In this document: positions 8,558 through 17,832 of the stretch, piece by piece
Position numbering within the stretch: the first letter of the stretch is position 1
Layout: each line of letters opens with the position of its first letter
Assembly (NCBI GenBank): GCA_965658355.1
Contig: CBFHRX010000004.1
Coordinates: 1-64,000 of the forward strand
DNA length: 64,000 nt
Direction: 5' to 3'
Source of the DNA: UBA11891 sp965658355
Lineage (GTDB): Bacteria; Bacteroidota; Bacteroidia; Flavobacteriales; Flavobacteriaceae
Notes under the pieces: model-generated
Databases searched by the model: none
What the model was told of the DNA's origin: nothing
Seen by the model: only the letters and a program-made list of their open reading frames with translations
Program-made: the position numbers and the translations under genes

Positions 8558-9003
8558 TGCTTTCTTTTTATGCAAAGCAATTTAATGAGTTAACAACGGA
8601 GGAGTTGTATACAATTTTGGCGCTTCGCGCAGAAGTTTTTGTGGTCGAACAAAATTGCCCGTATCAAGATGTAGATGGTAAAGACAGGAAAGCTTTACAT
8701 ATTCTCGGTTTTGTAAATGACACATTAACGGCTTATGCACGCGTTTTAGAAGAAGGGATTTCTTACCAGGACTACGCCTCTATAGGAAGAGTTGTCACCA
8801 ATCTTGAGAACCGTGGTAAAAAGTATGGACACGAACTACTGGTTTATTCTATAGGTGTTTGCCAAAAGCATTATACCGGGCAAAAAATAAAAATATCTGC
8901 CCAAGCCCATCTAGAAAAATTTTATACAACTCACGGTTTTGTCGCCACGGGTGAAGCCTATTTAGAAGATGGTATACCTCATATTGGCATGCTCTTGAAA
9001 TAG
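8557..9003 (+). CDS. ElaA-family GNAT N-acetyltransferase
   Basis: A small acetyl-CoA-dependent acetyltransferase. The N-terminal block LRAEVFVVEQNCPYQDVDGKD is the signature of the ElaA subgroup of GNAT proteins, and GRVVTNLENRGKKYGHELL corresponds to the acetyl-CoA binding V/Q-x-x-R/Q-G-x-G/A loop. The 148-residue length is normal. The substrate of ElaA proteins is not firmly known. It overlaps the rpiB stop by one base. Confidence 0.9.
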   Translation: MLSFYAKQFNELTTEELYTILALRAEVFVVEQNCPYQDVDGKDRKALHILGFVNDTLTAYARVLEEGISYQDYASIGRVVTNLENRGKKYGHELLVYSIGVCQKHYTGQKIKISAQAHLEKFYTTHGFVATGEAYLEDGIPHIGMLLK

Positions 9004-9097
9004 GTTATTTTTTGGCTTTTAAAATGCTCATAAAAACAAGACAGCAACTTTTATAAAGAGAAAAAACGAACAAAAAAACACAACTATAGTGGTTTTT

Positions 9098-9448
9098 TTA
9101 TTCGTTACAATTTTCCAGAAGGCTTTTAGTTTCTTCAATAAGGGTTATAGTTGACAAGGCTTTACGTCCTTTGAAAATAAGCATTCCATTTCCAGGGAAA
9201 GACAAATAGCTTTCGTGTGTTTTTAAAGCCACGCGTAATTGTCTTTTAATTCGATTGCGGTCTACGGCTTTTTTAAAATTTCTTTTAGAAACAGATACTC
9301 CAGCATGAAAAGCGTCCCCTTTGGGGTCTTTTACTAGGCGAAAAATTAAGTGCTTGCTACTATAGAACTTCCCTTGAGTAAAAAGGTGTTCAATAGCATA
9401 TTTGCTTTTTAATCGTTTTAGACTAAAATCATTTTTCTTCAGCGACAT
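9098..9448 (-). CDS. rnpA: Ribonuclease P protein component
   Basis: Basic protein subunit of RNase P, which matures tRNA 5' ends. The conserved RNR motif appears in AVDRNRIKRQLR, with KYAIEHLFTQGK and VSVSKRNFKKAV as family landmarks; length is about 116 residues. I start it at the ATG at 9448 (MSLKKNDFSL), since the upstream in-frame ATG adds residues unlike the family. Even so it begins 20 bases inside the end of the M1 peptidase gene, so it is the tail of that transcript rather than sitting beside rpmH. Confidence 0.93.
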   Translation of the reverse strand: MSLKKNDFSLKRLKSKYAIEHLFTQGKFYSSKHLIFRLVKDPKGDAFHAGVSVSKRNFKKAVDRNRIKRQLRVALKTHESYLSFPGNGMLIFKGRKALSTITLIEETKSLLENCNE

Positions 9449-11255
9449 AATAGTTGTTGCTCTTGTCAATATCAGCCATCAGATTACTAGGATCCAAGAC
9501 AATGGCCTCAATATTCTCCTTGGGTTGGTCGATTGTAAAAGAGTAGTTGGGGTTGGCCCATGACCAATCTTTTTCTTGAACCCATTTAACATTATAGCTG
9601 TTTTCTTTTTCGCCTCTCATTAAAGAAATAGGGATGTAATGCAAAACGGTACTGCCGTCTTTATATTGAATGTAAACTTCTTGTGGCATTGGCATCAATT
9701 CGTTTCTTTTCAATCGGATTTCGGTTCCGTTTTCAACACTCGAAACGGCTTCGATTGCATAATCGATCTTGTTGGTGGTCTGAGTCCAGTCTGTTAGATA
9801 CCACTGCAATTGGATTCCTGAGATACGTTCTGCAATAATCCTAAGGTCGTTGGGCAGCGGATGCTTGAATTTCCACTCATCATAATAGGTCTGTAGTGTT
9901 TTAAAAAGGTTTTCTTGCCCGATAATATAGCCCAATTGAGCTAAGAAGACGGCCCCTTTGCTATAGGCAGACCGCTCATAAGCGTAGTTGTGTGCGTATC
10001 GGTTTGCATTTGTTGCTTGTGGCATTTCAACACCAGAAGAAGCCAAACCAAAGTAACCGCGGTACGAGCCTTCCAAAGGGAAATCCTTGTTTTCTTCTAA
10101 AACTTCATTTTCAGCAAGTGTAGAAATAAAGGAAGTAAAGCCTTCGTCCATCCATTCGTGTTTGGTTTCATTGGTCGCCAAAACGTGCTGGAACCAAGAA
10201 TGAGCCAGTTCGTGCGCAGTTACACCAACCAAAGAGCCAAATTTTCGATTGCCGGTAATAAGCGTTAACATGGCGTATTCCATACCCCCATCCCCGCCGT
10301 GAACGACAGAATATTGTGTATAGGGATAGGGTCCTATTTTTTCGTTAAAGTACGCCATTAGTTTTGCCGTAAGGGGCTGTAATTTTTTCCAATTATCTAT
10401 AATTTCAGGATTGTTTTTGTAGAAAAAATGCAAGGTAACACCATTGGGTCCAGGGAAGGTGTCGTGTATATAATCGGGATCAGCCGCCCACGTAAAGTCA
10501 TGAACATTGGGGGCAATATAATGCCAGGTAATTTTCCCTTTTTTACTTTTTGCCCTTTTGCGATCACTATAGCCGCGTCCGATATCGTCGGCGTTTTGTA
10601 AATAGCCACTCGCGGCAACCGTAAACTCTTTGTCTAGCGTTATTTTGACATCAAAATCACCCCATACCCCATGAAATTCTCTACCGGTGTAAGGATCGGC
10701 ATTCCAACCCTCGTAATCATATTCTGCCATTTTAGGATACCATTGTGCCATAGAAAAAGCAATGCCTTCTTTAGAGTTTTTTCCAGCACGACGGATAAGA
10801 TCCGGAACCTGCCCTTCAAAGGCCATTTTAAAAGTAGTACTTTCTCCCGGGGCCAGTGCCTTTGCCAAGCGAACCTCAAGGATGGTTTCGCTGTCGACAA
10901 CCTCTGTAATAAGGCCGTCTTGAGTGAGGTCTATTACCTTTAAATAGCCCTGTTGTTTTGGGCTAAGCGTATCAAGATCGACTTTGAAACGAGTGTTTTT
11001 ATCCCCAGCATTTTTGAGCCGAATAGCCATTTCGCTTCCAGGCTTAAAGGCATTGTAGTATTGATGAAAGAAAACTTTCTGTAGCGTTTCTGGGGAATTG
11101 TTTGTGTAAACGACAGTCTGTGTTCCTTGGTATTGAGCGGTTTCAGGATCAAGGCTAACCTCTATGCTGTATTGAACAGCTTGTTGCCAGTAGGTTTGGG
11201 CAGATAGGTTTCCAATTAAGAATAAGCTGAGATAAAATAGAACAGGATTTTTCAT
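9429..11255 (-). CDS. Exported M1-family metallopeptidase
   Basis: A zinc aminopeptidase-type enzyme probably in the periplasm. After a signal peptide (LFLIGNLSAQ) comes an N-terminal beta domain, then the gluzincin catalytic motif HELAH at 348-352 with the third ligand Glu371 in WMDEGF (HExxH-18-E). GDGGMEYAMLTLI occupies the place of the GxMEN exopeptidase motif of M1 enzymes. It is 608 residues, shorter than full aminopeptidase N, as expected for the flavobacterial M1 subset without the large C-terminal domain. Its end overlaps rnpA by 20 bases. Confidence 0.92.
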   Translation of the reverse strand: MKNPVLFYLSLFLIGNLSAQTYWQQAVQYSIEVSLDPETAQYQGTQTVVYTNNSPETLQKVFFHQYYNAFKPGSEMAIRLKNAGDKNTRFKVDLDTLSPKQQGYLKVIDLTQDGLITEVVDSETILEVRLAKALAPGESTTFKMAFEGQVPDLIRRAGKNSKEGIAFSMAQWYPKMAEYDYEGWNADPYTGREFHGVWGDFDVKITLDKEFTVAASGYLQNADDIGRGYSDRKRAKSKKGKITWHYIAPNVHDFTWAADPDYIHDTFPGPNGVTLHFFYKNNPEIIDNWKKLQPLTAKLMAYFNEKIGPYPYTQYSVVHGGDGGMEYAMLTLITGNRKFGSLVGVTAHELAHSWFQHVLATNETKHEWMDEGFTSFISTLAENEVLEENKDFPLEGSYRGYFGLASSGVEMPQATNANRYAHNYAYERSAYSKGAVFLAQLGYIIGQENLFKTLQTYYDEWKFKHPLPNDLRIIAERISGIQLQWYLTDWTQTTNKIDYAIEAVSSVENGTEIRLKRNELMPMPQEVYIQYKDGSTVLHYIPISLMRGEKENSYNVKWVQEKDWSWANPNYSFTIDQPKENIEAIVLDPSNLMADIDKSNNYYVAEEK

Positions 11256-11352
11256 TAAAATTTTAATTTTTTTTAATCACGAGTCACCCTTCTTTTTAAA
11301 GAAATAGACTTTAGTAAAAAGAAGTTTTTAAAGGGTGTTGAGCAAAGTACGT

Positions 11353-12912
11353 TTATTTTGAAGCATACAACAAAGCGTTGTATAAATTTACGAGTCTCCC
11401 TGTTTTGGAATAGTAAAACGGGTTGTGTTGTTCCTCACCAGCAGGAAGCGTCAGTTTCGCATACATCGGAACCCCGGATTCCATAATAATTTTCTTGATT
11501 TTAGCGGCTGAATAGTTGGGATAGAAGGAGCGTAAAACAGCCGCAACACCACTCACATTCGGGGCCGCCATAGAAGTGCCATCAAAGCGCTCAAAGCCCC
11601 CACCAGGGACAGTAGAGTAGATTTTATAGCCAGGCGCAAACACATCTACATTGACATTTCCAAAATTTGAAAAGCTCGTGATGAGGTCTTCAGAATACTC
11701 CCAACTGCTAGCGCCAACGGTTATTACATTGTCTGCAATTTCTTGACCGTTTACAAAGTCATCAGGAAAATTGGGGTTTTCATCTGGGTTTACATTTTCA
11801 CTATCATTGCCCGCAGCATGCACAAAAAGGACATCCTTATCAGCGGCATAGCGAAGGGCCTCTTGTACCCAATTGGGATGTGCAGAATAGCTTTTTCCAA
11901 AACTCGCATTGATTATTTTGGCGCCATTATCAACAGCATAGCGAATGGCCAAAGCAATGTCTTTGTCATACTCATCACCATTGGGAACGGCTCTTAGCGG
12001 CATTATTTTAACCCCTTTGGCAATCCCAACAGTTTTGGCTGCAACAATCCCCGATACATGAGTGCCGTGTTCATTGTTAACTCCCTCAGGGCCATTGACT
12101 CGGGAATCACCATACACACGATCCTCAAAATTGTCGGGATCGTCTCCTACAATGGAGCGTCCTTCAAAATCTATATTATGGTGGTAGTCAAGAGCGTCTT
12201 GATATTGTTTCAAGGCTTTATCAAGAAGGCTTTCTGTAATTTCGGCATCTTGAGCATAGGCCACCAGACGAATGGCGTTTGATAATTCGGGGGTAATAGG
12301 ACTTATGTTTCTTGCTGCGTCCAGGTCAATCTCATCCGTTCCAAGGGCCGTTAAAAGTTGCTGTCGAGCGACCGGCAGCTGTTCTTTAATAAACAACACA
12401 TTGGCCAATTGGCTCTTGTATTTGTTTCGTTCTTCCCGGCGTTTTTCTTCATATTCTTGATAGGCCTTAGAGCCAATTTCTTCTTGTTTTTGAAGTCGAA
12501 TGTATTCAAGGTTTTCATTCTCAGAAGCACCTAAAAAATTCCATCCATGGACGTCGTCAACATAGCCGTTTTGATCATCGTCAATTTGATTGTTTGGAAT
12601 TTCACCTTTATTGATCCAGATAGAGGAAGCGAGTTCGGGATGTGTAATGTCTACACCAGAATCAATAATTGCAACGATAACCTCTTCTCCTTTTTTATCT
12701 TGTATGAGTTCGGAATATGCTCTTTTGACAGACATCCCGGGAATTTGATCGCGTATTGGATCCAATAAAGCCCATTGGTTTTTTTGTGCAGAAGTAAGCG
12801 CTGGCTTTATTTCATTGTTGGTGTTGAGAACGATCGTTTCTCCCTTAAACCGAACCCCAGCACAACTGCTTAGGACAATTCCGAAAAGAAGAACAAGTGA
12901 ATATTTTTTCAT
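11353..12912 (-). CDS. S8 subtilisin-like serine protease, lipoprotein
   Basis: Probable membrane-anchored extracytoplasmic protease. It has a lipoprotein signal ending LSSC with lipid Cys17, and a catalytic triad at Asp84 (IIDSGVD), His282 (EHGTHVSG) and Ser447 (GTSMAAP). Nearly 200 residues separate Asp and His, where classical subtilisins have about 30; the insert is charged and probably helical (YEEKRREERNKYKSQ) and may shield or position the active site. The gene is the last of a tight run SulP, SMP-30, MBL, S8 with spacings of 9, -1 and 1 bases. Confidence 0.93.
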   Translation of the reverse strand: MKKYSLVLLFGIVLSSCAGVRFKGETIVLNTNNEIKPALTSAQKNQWALLDPIRDQIPGMSVKRAYSELIQDKKGEEVIVAIIDSGVDITHPELASSIWINKGEIPNNQIDDDQNGYVDDVHGWNFLGASENENLEYIRLQKQEEIGSKAYQEYEEKRREERNKYKSQLANVLFIKEQLPVARQQLLTALGTDEIDLDAARNISPITPELSNAIRLVAYAQDAEITESLLDKALKQYQDALDYHHNIDFEGRSIVGDDPDNFEDRVYGDSRVNGPEGVNNEHGTHVSGIVAAKTVGIAKGVKIMPLRAVPNGDEYDKDIALAIRYAVDNGAKIINASFGKSYSAHPNWVQEALRYAADKDVLFVHAAGNDSENVNPDENPNFPDDFVNGQEIADNVITVGASSWEYSEDLITSFSNFGNVNVDVFAPGYKIYSTVPGGGFERFDGTSMAAPNVSGVAAVLRSFYPNYSAAKIKKIIMESGVPMYAKLTLPAGEEQHNPFYYSKTGRLVNLYNALLYASK

Positions 12913-12913
12913 A

Positions 12914-13765
12914 TTAAAAGATAGTTTTAAACAGGTGACTCTCTTTAAGTCGAATTCCTTTTTCTGTTTTTTTTAGGCTGATGATTTCGTTGTGTGGGTC
13001 GTGTTCTAAAAACAAAACCCAATCTTCTTCAACAGCTTGTTGCAAGATCTGATTTTTTTCTTGTAAAGTCAATAAGGGCCGAGTGTCATAACCCATTACA
13101 TAAGGAATAGGAAGGTGCCCAACAGTTGGGATTAAATCCGCGGCAAAAAGAAGGGTTTTTCCTTTATAAGAAAGCTTGGGCAACAATTGTTTTTCGGTAT
13201 GCCCATTGACGGCTAGAAAATCAATCCCCAAAGAAGTGTTGTGAATTTCTAAGCCACTTCCTTTAATAAAAGTAAGCTGTCCGCTTTCTATAATGGGTTG
13301 AATGTTTTCAGGTAAAAAAGAAGCTTTTTCTCTTGGGTTGGGGTTTACGGCCCAGTTCCATTGTGCTTCGTGGCACCAAAAACGCGCATTGGGAAAGGCC
13401 GGAACCAATCGCCCGTCTTTAGTTCTTTCGATAGCCCCTCCACAATGATCAAAATGAAGATGCGTAAACACTACATCGGTGATGTCTTCTTTTGAAAAAC
13501 CGTGTTGAGCCAATGACTTTTCTAGGGAGTGGTCTCCCCAAAGTGCATAATGCTTAAAAAAGCTGTTGTCTTGTTTGGAGCCCATACCGGTGTCAACAAG
13601 GATAAGCTTGTTTCCTTCTTCAATAAGGAGCGAACGCGCCGCCATTTCGATACGGTTTTGTGCATCTGCAGGGTTGGTTCGCTGCCATAGTGCTTTGGGC
13701 ACCACCCCGAACATAGCCCCTCCATCCAGTTTAAAGCAACCTGTTTCGATGGGATAGAGTTGCAT
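12914..13765 (-). CDS. MBL-fold metallo-hydrolase
   Basis: A metallo-beta-lactamase-fold hydrolase with the zinc motif THLHFDH (His102, His104, Asp106, His107), a further His in NGHTEKQ and a metal-bridging Asp in FAADLIPT. No signal peptide is present, so it is likely cytoplasmic. Length (283) and the VDTGMGSK and ARFWCHEAQW motifs resemble quorum-quenching-lactonase/alkylphosphatase-like MBL proteins, but the substrate cannot be assigned. It overlaps the SMP-30 stop by one base and is one base from the S8 protease gene. Confidence 0.9.
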   Translation of the reverse strand: MQLYPIETGCFKLDGGAMFGVVPKALWQRTNPADAQNRIEMAARSLLIEEGNKLILVDTGMGSKQDNSFFKHYALWGDHSLEKSLAQHGFSKEDITDVVFTHLHFDHCGGAIERTKDGRLVPAFPNARFWCHEAQWNWAVNPNPREKASFLPENIQPIIESGQLTFIKGSGLEIHNTSLGIDFLAVNGHTEKQLLPKLSYKGKTLLFAADLIPTVGHLPIPYVMGYDTRPLLTLQEKNQILQQAVEEDWVLFLEHDPHNEIISLKKTEKGIRLKESHLFKTIF

Positions 13766-14739
13766 TATTTTTTCAGTTTTATTCGAGTTAGGTAGCGATC
13801 GGACGTCATGTAAAGCACAGATTCATCTTCATTAAAGGCACAGTTTGCCGTTCGCTCTTCTGTTACGATAGTGCCCAGATGTTTTCCTGAAGGGTTAAAA
13901 ATGAGCACTCCACCGGGGCCAGTAGCAAACACATAGCCTTTTTTACTGACTTTCATCCCATCGGCTAAACCGGGTCGATCAATAGAAGTAGCATCAAAAA
14001 AGATACGCTCGTTTGTGAGCCTCCCTTCGTCGAGGTCAAAAGCCATCCATAGATTTCGTTTTGAATCTGAATTCGCAACGTATAAGGTTTTTTCGTCTGG
14101 CGATAAGGCCAAGCCGTTAGGGCGACTTAATGTATCATAAACAAGACTTAGTTGTCCTTTGGTATCCAAACGATAAACCCCATTTATTGGGAGTTCTCTC
14201 AAGGGATCTTGGTCTCCTGATAAGCCATAAGGAGGATCTGTAAAAAACAAATCTCCGTTGGAATGTAAAATCAGATCGTTGGGAGAATGAAAACGTTTGC
14301 CTTCAAAATTATCAATAACAGTTACAAAGGGACTGGGATTGGCTAAAGGGGTATTGACCCGTGCAATTCTTCGATCCCCATGTTGAGCAATCAGGAGGTT
14401 TCCCTCTGCATCGAGAATCAACCCATTGCCACCAGATTTCTTTTTATTAGGGGCATAACCAGTATAGCCACTGGGGTCCAAATAAACAGTAAGACCTTCT
14501 TTTTCGCTCCAACGGTATAATTTGTTTTCAGGCACATCGGTAAACAAAACGCTATTAAGTGCCGGAACCCAAACAGGGCCTTCGGACCAGTTAAAGCCAT
14601 CTGCAAGGATTTCTACAGTTGCCTCTTGGTCAATAAGAAGATTTATTTCTGGATCGAGCCGCTCCACTCCACCTAGGGTTTGCTGCGCAAAACTGAAGAG
14701 AGAGAAGAGACTACAAAAAAGGAAAGAAAGATATTTCAT
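13765..14739 (-). CDS. Exported SMP-30/gluconolactonase-family protein
   Basis: A six-bladed beta-propeller enzyme of the SMP-30/gluconolactonase/LRE-like family, normally a calcium-dependent sugar-lactone hydrolase. The N-terminus is a signal peptide (FLFCSLFSLFSFAQQ). Family motifs include EGPVWVP near residue 53, FHSPNDLILHSNGDLFFTDPPYGL and LSRPNGLALSPDEKTLYVANSD, which supply metal ligands (Glu, Asn, Asp). At 324 residues it is the usual size. It is encoded between SulP and the MBL gene, overlapping the latter by one base. Whether it makes an uronic or aldonic acid that SulP could move is speculation. Confidence 0.88.
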   Translation of the reverse strand: MKYLSFLFCSLFSLFSFAQQTLGGVERLDPEINLLIDQEATVEILADGFNWSEGPVWVPALNSVLFTDVPENKLYRWSEKEGLTVYLDPSGYTGYAPNKKKSGGNGLILDAEGNLLIAQHGDRRIARVNTPLANPSPFVTVIDNFEGKRFHSPNDLILHSNGDLFFTDPPYGLSGDQDPLRELPINGVYRLDTKGQLSLVYDTLSRPNGLALSPDEKTLYVANSDSKRNLWMAFDLDEGRLTNERIFFDATSIDRPGLADGMKVSKKGYVFATGPGGVLIFNPSGKHLGTIVTEERTANCAFNEDESVLYMTSDRYLTRIKLKK

Positions 14740-14748
14740 ACGGTTTTT

Positions 14749-16968
14749 TTAGGCTAAAAGTTTGGCTAAATCTTTTGTATACTCAATCAGCGCAATGGTT
14801 TCATCTGTTCGGGCCAATTTGATTTTATCAAAAAGAATTAAGGAGTCCCCATTGCTTTCGATGTGGTAAATCTGGCGGTTTTCAAAAAAACGAATCCGCT
14901 CATCGGTGAAAAAGGCTCGTATCTCAGATTCTTCTTTACCGGTAATTAAAAAGCGCTTCGAGAAATCAGGATACATATCAAAATCGATGTCTTTAAATCC
15001 TGTTAAAGCCATTACGCGGTCAAATATTTTTTCAAATAGTCCTTCTTTTTCCATGGCAAAAACAGGAATTTTTTTATTTAATTTCAAAACCATTACGGTT
15101 GTGTTGAAGGTCTCTGCAGAAAAAGTATCTCCTTCATTAAAGGTTAGGTCAGAGATTTCCCAGGACATATTTAAAGCCTCAAAAGAACCTTTTAGAGAGT
15201 TCGATTTTCGCTCAATAGGACGGATTTCAAAGAAGTGGAATTTCTTGAGATATTGGGTGTTCCACTCTACTTTGTAATTAAAGGAATAGTCTTTTTCGGC
15301 AGCCAGGTTTTGCAATCGTATTTGCCTAGGAGATAGTTTTGGTGCGGCATTGTTCAAGGAGATCTTTAAGGCCCTGTTATGGGTAGAATAGGACACATGA
15401 GAATCCAGTCCGCTAATGACTACATTTCCTCCAGTTTCCTTTTGCATTCTTAGAAAGTCTACTAAATATTCCATATAAGACATGCCGACTAAGCGGGTTT
15501 CGGATAAATCGATGTTGACATCAACACCGCTAGGAATTTTCTTAAAGAGGCTGTCTATTTTTAAGACCCCTAAGAAGTTGGCAATGCCTTTAATTTTTAC
15601 ATCGTAGCCGCCTTCTTGATTTTGATCAAGACTCGATCCTGACTGAAAGGTCATCTTAAAAAACAGTCCAATAGATTCTTTTGCCAGCAGCATATGAGTC
15701 GCTAAGACCAAAAGCAAACCACCGACAAGCCCTATTAAAAGGTTGGTATATAAGGTAAGGATTAAGGTAAAAACAAAGAAGATCAATTGCTCAGGACCTT
15801 GATTATAGACCTGTTTAAAAACAGCAGGAGAAGCGAGTTTAAACCCAGTATAGACGAGCAAGATGGCAAAGGCAGACAAAGGCACTTGTTTCATAATGGG
15901 GCTTAATGCTACTATTAAGAGCAACAAGAACACCCCTTGGTATAAGTTTGACCACTTGGTCTTTGCACCATTGTGAATGTTGACTGTACTTCGAATGATA
16001 ACAGCGATAATAGGCAAACCCCCAATAAAGCCTGCCGCCATGGTACTGAGACCAATACCTGTTAGGTCTTTATTCAAGTCTGTTTTTCGCTTGTAGGGAT
16101 CGATTTTGTCGACTGCTTTGGCAATCGCGAGCGACTCGATACTGGTAATGATAAGAATGGAGAAGACCGTGGTCCAAAACTCAAGGGTCCCTATTTTAGA
16201 AAAATTAGGATGCAGTATGGAGTCCATAAAATTATCGGGAATGTCTAAAAGAAGTGTAGGACCTACTTCATAGCTTCTTCCCAAAAAACTCAGGCTGTGT
16301 TGCTCAAAGAAATTAAAGAAATAAACGAAAGGGATGGAAAAGACAATCACCCAAATAGGCGCTGGAAAAAATTGAAAGACACGGAAGCTTATTTTGGAAT
16401 GAAACAGCGACAGCAGCAAGCCAATAATGGAAATAATAACAACAAAAGGATTCGCTTGGGGTAAGAAAAGAACGGCTTCAATAAGATTTTGAATGATGCT
16501 TGGGCTATCAGAATGGGTCCCCAAAGCAACGTGAATTTGTTTGGCAAAAATGATAATCCCAATGGCCGCTAGCAATCCATGAATAACCGATGAGTGAAAA
16601 ATATCGGCCAGGCGGCCCAATTTCAGTACTCCTAGAAAAGCCTGTATCCCACCGGAAACAACAATGGCAGCTAAAACGTAATTGAAGGCCTGTCCAGAGC
16701 CATCATCCATAACCGCAATCCCATAGAGGATTACTGCGATGACGCCTTTTGCAGGGCCATTAACGGAAACATGTCCACCTCTATACAGGGTGGTAACAAC
16801 CCCTCCTACAACTGCCGACCAAATACCTGCCATCGCAGGAGCCCCTGCCGCCAAGGCAATCCCTAAAGACAGTGGCAAGGCAATAAGTGCGACACTGATG
16901 GCCGCTATTGCATCCCCACGCCAATTTTCAAGCAAGCCTTTAAGCCCTGTTTTTGGTACAACTTCCAT
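14749..16968 (-). CDS. SulP-family inorganic anion transporter with long C-terminal extension
   Basis: Inner-membrane anion (sulfate/bicarbonate-type) transporter of the SLC26/SulP family. The N-terminal half has the conserved first helices (AAISVALIALPLSLGIALAAGAPAMAG written in part: ALPLSLGIA) and about 10-12 membrane spans to roughly residue 420. A STAS-like region follows (VDVNIDLSETRLVGMSYMEYL, about 480-525). A further 180-200 residues after that (KDIDFDMYPDFSKRFLITG) do not look like STAS or carbonic anhydrase. First gene of a probable operon with SMP-30, MBL and S8 genes. Substrate unassigned. Confidence 0.9.
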   Translation of the reverse strand: MEVVPKTGLKGLLENWRGDAIAAISVALIALPLSLGIALAAGAPAMAGIWSAVVGGVVTTLYRGGHVSVNGPAKGVIAVILYGIAVMDDGSGQAFNYVLAAIVVSGGIQAFLGVLKLGRLADIFHSSVIHGLLAAIGIIIFAKQIHVALGTHSDSPSIIQNLIEAVLFLPQANPFVVIISIIGLLLSLFHSKISFRVFQFFPAPIWVIVFSIPFVYFFNFFEQHSLSFLGRSYEVGPTLLLDIPDNFMDSILHPNFSKIGTLEFWTTVFSILIITSIESLAIAKAVDKIDPYKRKTDLNKDLTGIGLSTMAAGFIGGLPIIAVIIRSTVNIHNGAKTKWSNLYQGVFLLLLIVALSPIMKQVPLSAFAILLVYTGFKLASPAVFKQVYNQGPEQLIFFVFTLILTLYTNLLIGLVGGLLLVLATHMLLAKESIGLFFKMTFQSGSSLDQNQEGGYDVKIKGIANFLGVLKIDSLFKKIPSGVDVNIDLSETRLVGMSYMEYLVDFLRMQKETGGNVVISGLDSHVSYSTHNRALKISLNNAAPKLSPRQIRLQNLAAEKDYSFNYKVEWNTQYLKKFHFFEIRPIERKSNSLKGSFEALNMSWEISDLTFNEGDTFSAETFNTTVMVLKLNKKIPVFAMEKEGLFEKIFDRVMALTGFKDIDFDMYPDFSKRFLITGKEESEIRAFFTDERIRFFENRQIYHIESNGDSLILFDKIKLARTDETIALIEYTKDLAKLLA

Positions 16969-17077
16969 TTTTACGGTTTACCAAGTCAAGATAATGACCA
17001 TTTTTTATTTTACAGGACTCCTAAGCCAAAAACTTATTTCGCTCTCGACACCAATTAAGAAAAGCCGCTATTGTTTT

Positions 17078-17830
17078 TTATTTGCTTTGTGAAAAAAGCC
17101 AAGGCAGAAAAGTAGGGTCTGCAAAAACAAGATCCCAGCTGTTGTGGTTGACATCGGGATAGCGATTAAAGCGCACTTGAGCATTTGCTTTTTCTAAGCC
17201 AGCGGCCATACGTTCGGAGTGGGTTATTGGGACTACCTCGTCAATTTCTCCGTGATCTATTCGCCAGACAGGCTTGCGGATTTTAGCACTAATTTTTGGA
17301 TGGGCGCCTCCACAGATGGCGAAGGCAGCAGCAAAGGTATTTGGATTGCGATAGACCAACTCAAAAGTGCCCATGCCACCCATTGAAAGCCCGCCTACAT
17401 AAATACGGTTTTTATCGACCTCATAATTCGAAACAAGCTCTTCTAGCAAGCCTTCTACTAAATCCAAGGTCTTGTTTTCTGTGGGATTTTCAGAATAGGC
17501 AAACTTAAGGGGGACATCACGCGAAAGGACGGTAGCCCAATAGCTTTCTTTTGGACATTGTGGAAAAACTACAATAGCAGGAAATTGTTCTTGAATGTCT
17601 TTTTGCAAAAACAAATCACTGCCGTGAGTAAGCTGCAATTCATTGTCATTCCCGCGTTCACCGGCCCCGTGAAGAAAGATGAGTAGGGGATACTCTTTGG
17701 TGATATCATATTCTTTTGGCAGTAAAATTTGATAGGGAAGACTCCCCTTATTGTTTTCAAAAAGGTTTTTTTTGAATTGTTGTGCGCTGCCTGAGAATGA
17801 AAAAAAGAGGGCAAGAAAAAGCAATCGCAT
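17078..17830 (-). CDS. Exported alpha/beta hydrolase (PHB-depolymerase/esterase-like)
   Basis: A secreted serine hydrolase with signal peptide LFLALFFSFSGSAQQ. The oxyanion region LLIFLHGAGERG, the nucleophile elbow GLSMGGMG, the Asp in GEIDEVVP and the His in VNHNSWD give a complete triad. This arrangement is typical of the prolyl-oligopeptidase-like/carbohydrate-esterase 'phospholipase/carboxylesterase' proteins of Bacteroidota. Substrate not predictable; a peptidase or an acyl esterase role is possible. It follows the M20 peptidase gene by two bases, indicating one transcript. Confidence 0.88.
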   Translation of the reverse strand: MRLLFLALFFSFSGSAQQFKKNLFENNKGSLPYQILLPKEYDITKEYPLLIFLHGAGERGNDNELQLTHGSDLFLQKDIQEQFPAIVVFPQCPKESYWATVLSRDVPLKFAYSENPTENKTLDLVEGLLEELVSNYEVDKNRIYVGGLSMGGMGTFELVYRNPNTFAAAFAICGGAHPKISAKIRKPVWRIDHGEIDEVVPITHSERMAAGLEKANAQVRFNRYPDVNHNSWDLVFADPTFLPWLFSQSK

Positions 17831-17832
17831 AT

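Noticed and set aside
9071..9101. A/T-rich inverted repeat between elaA and rnpA as a terminator
   Set aside because: The GC core is only three pairs with a mismatch, so I do not list it as a feature; it may still function weakly.
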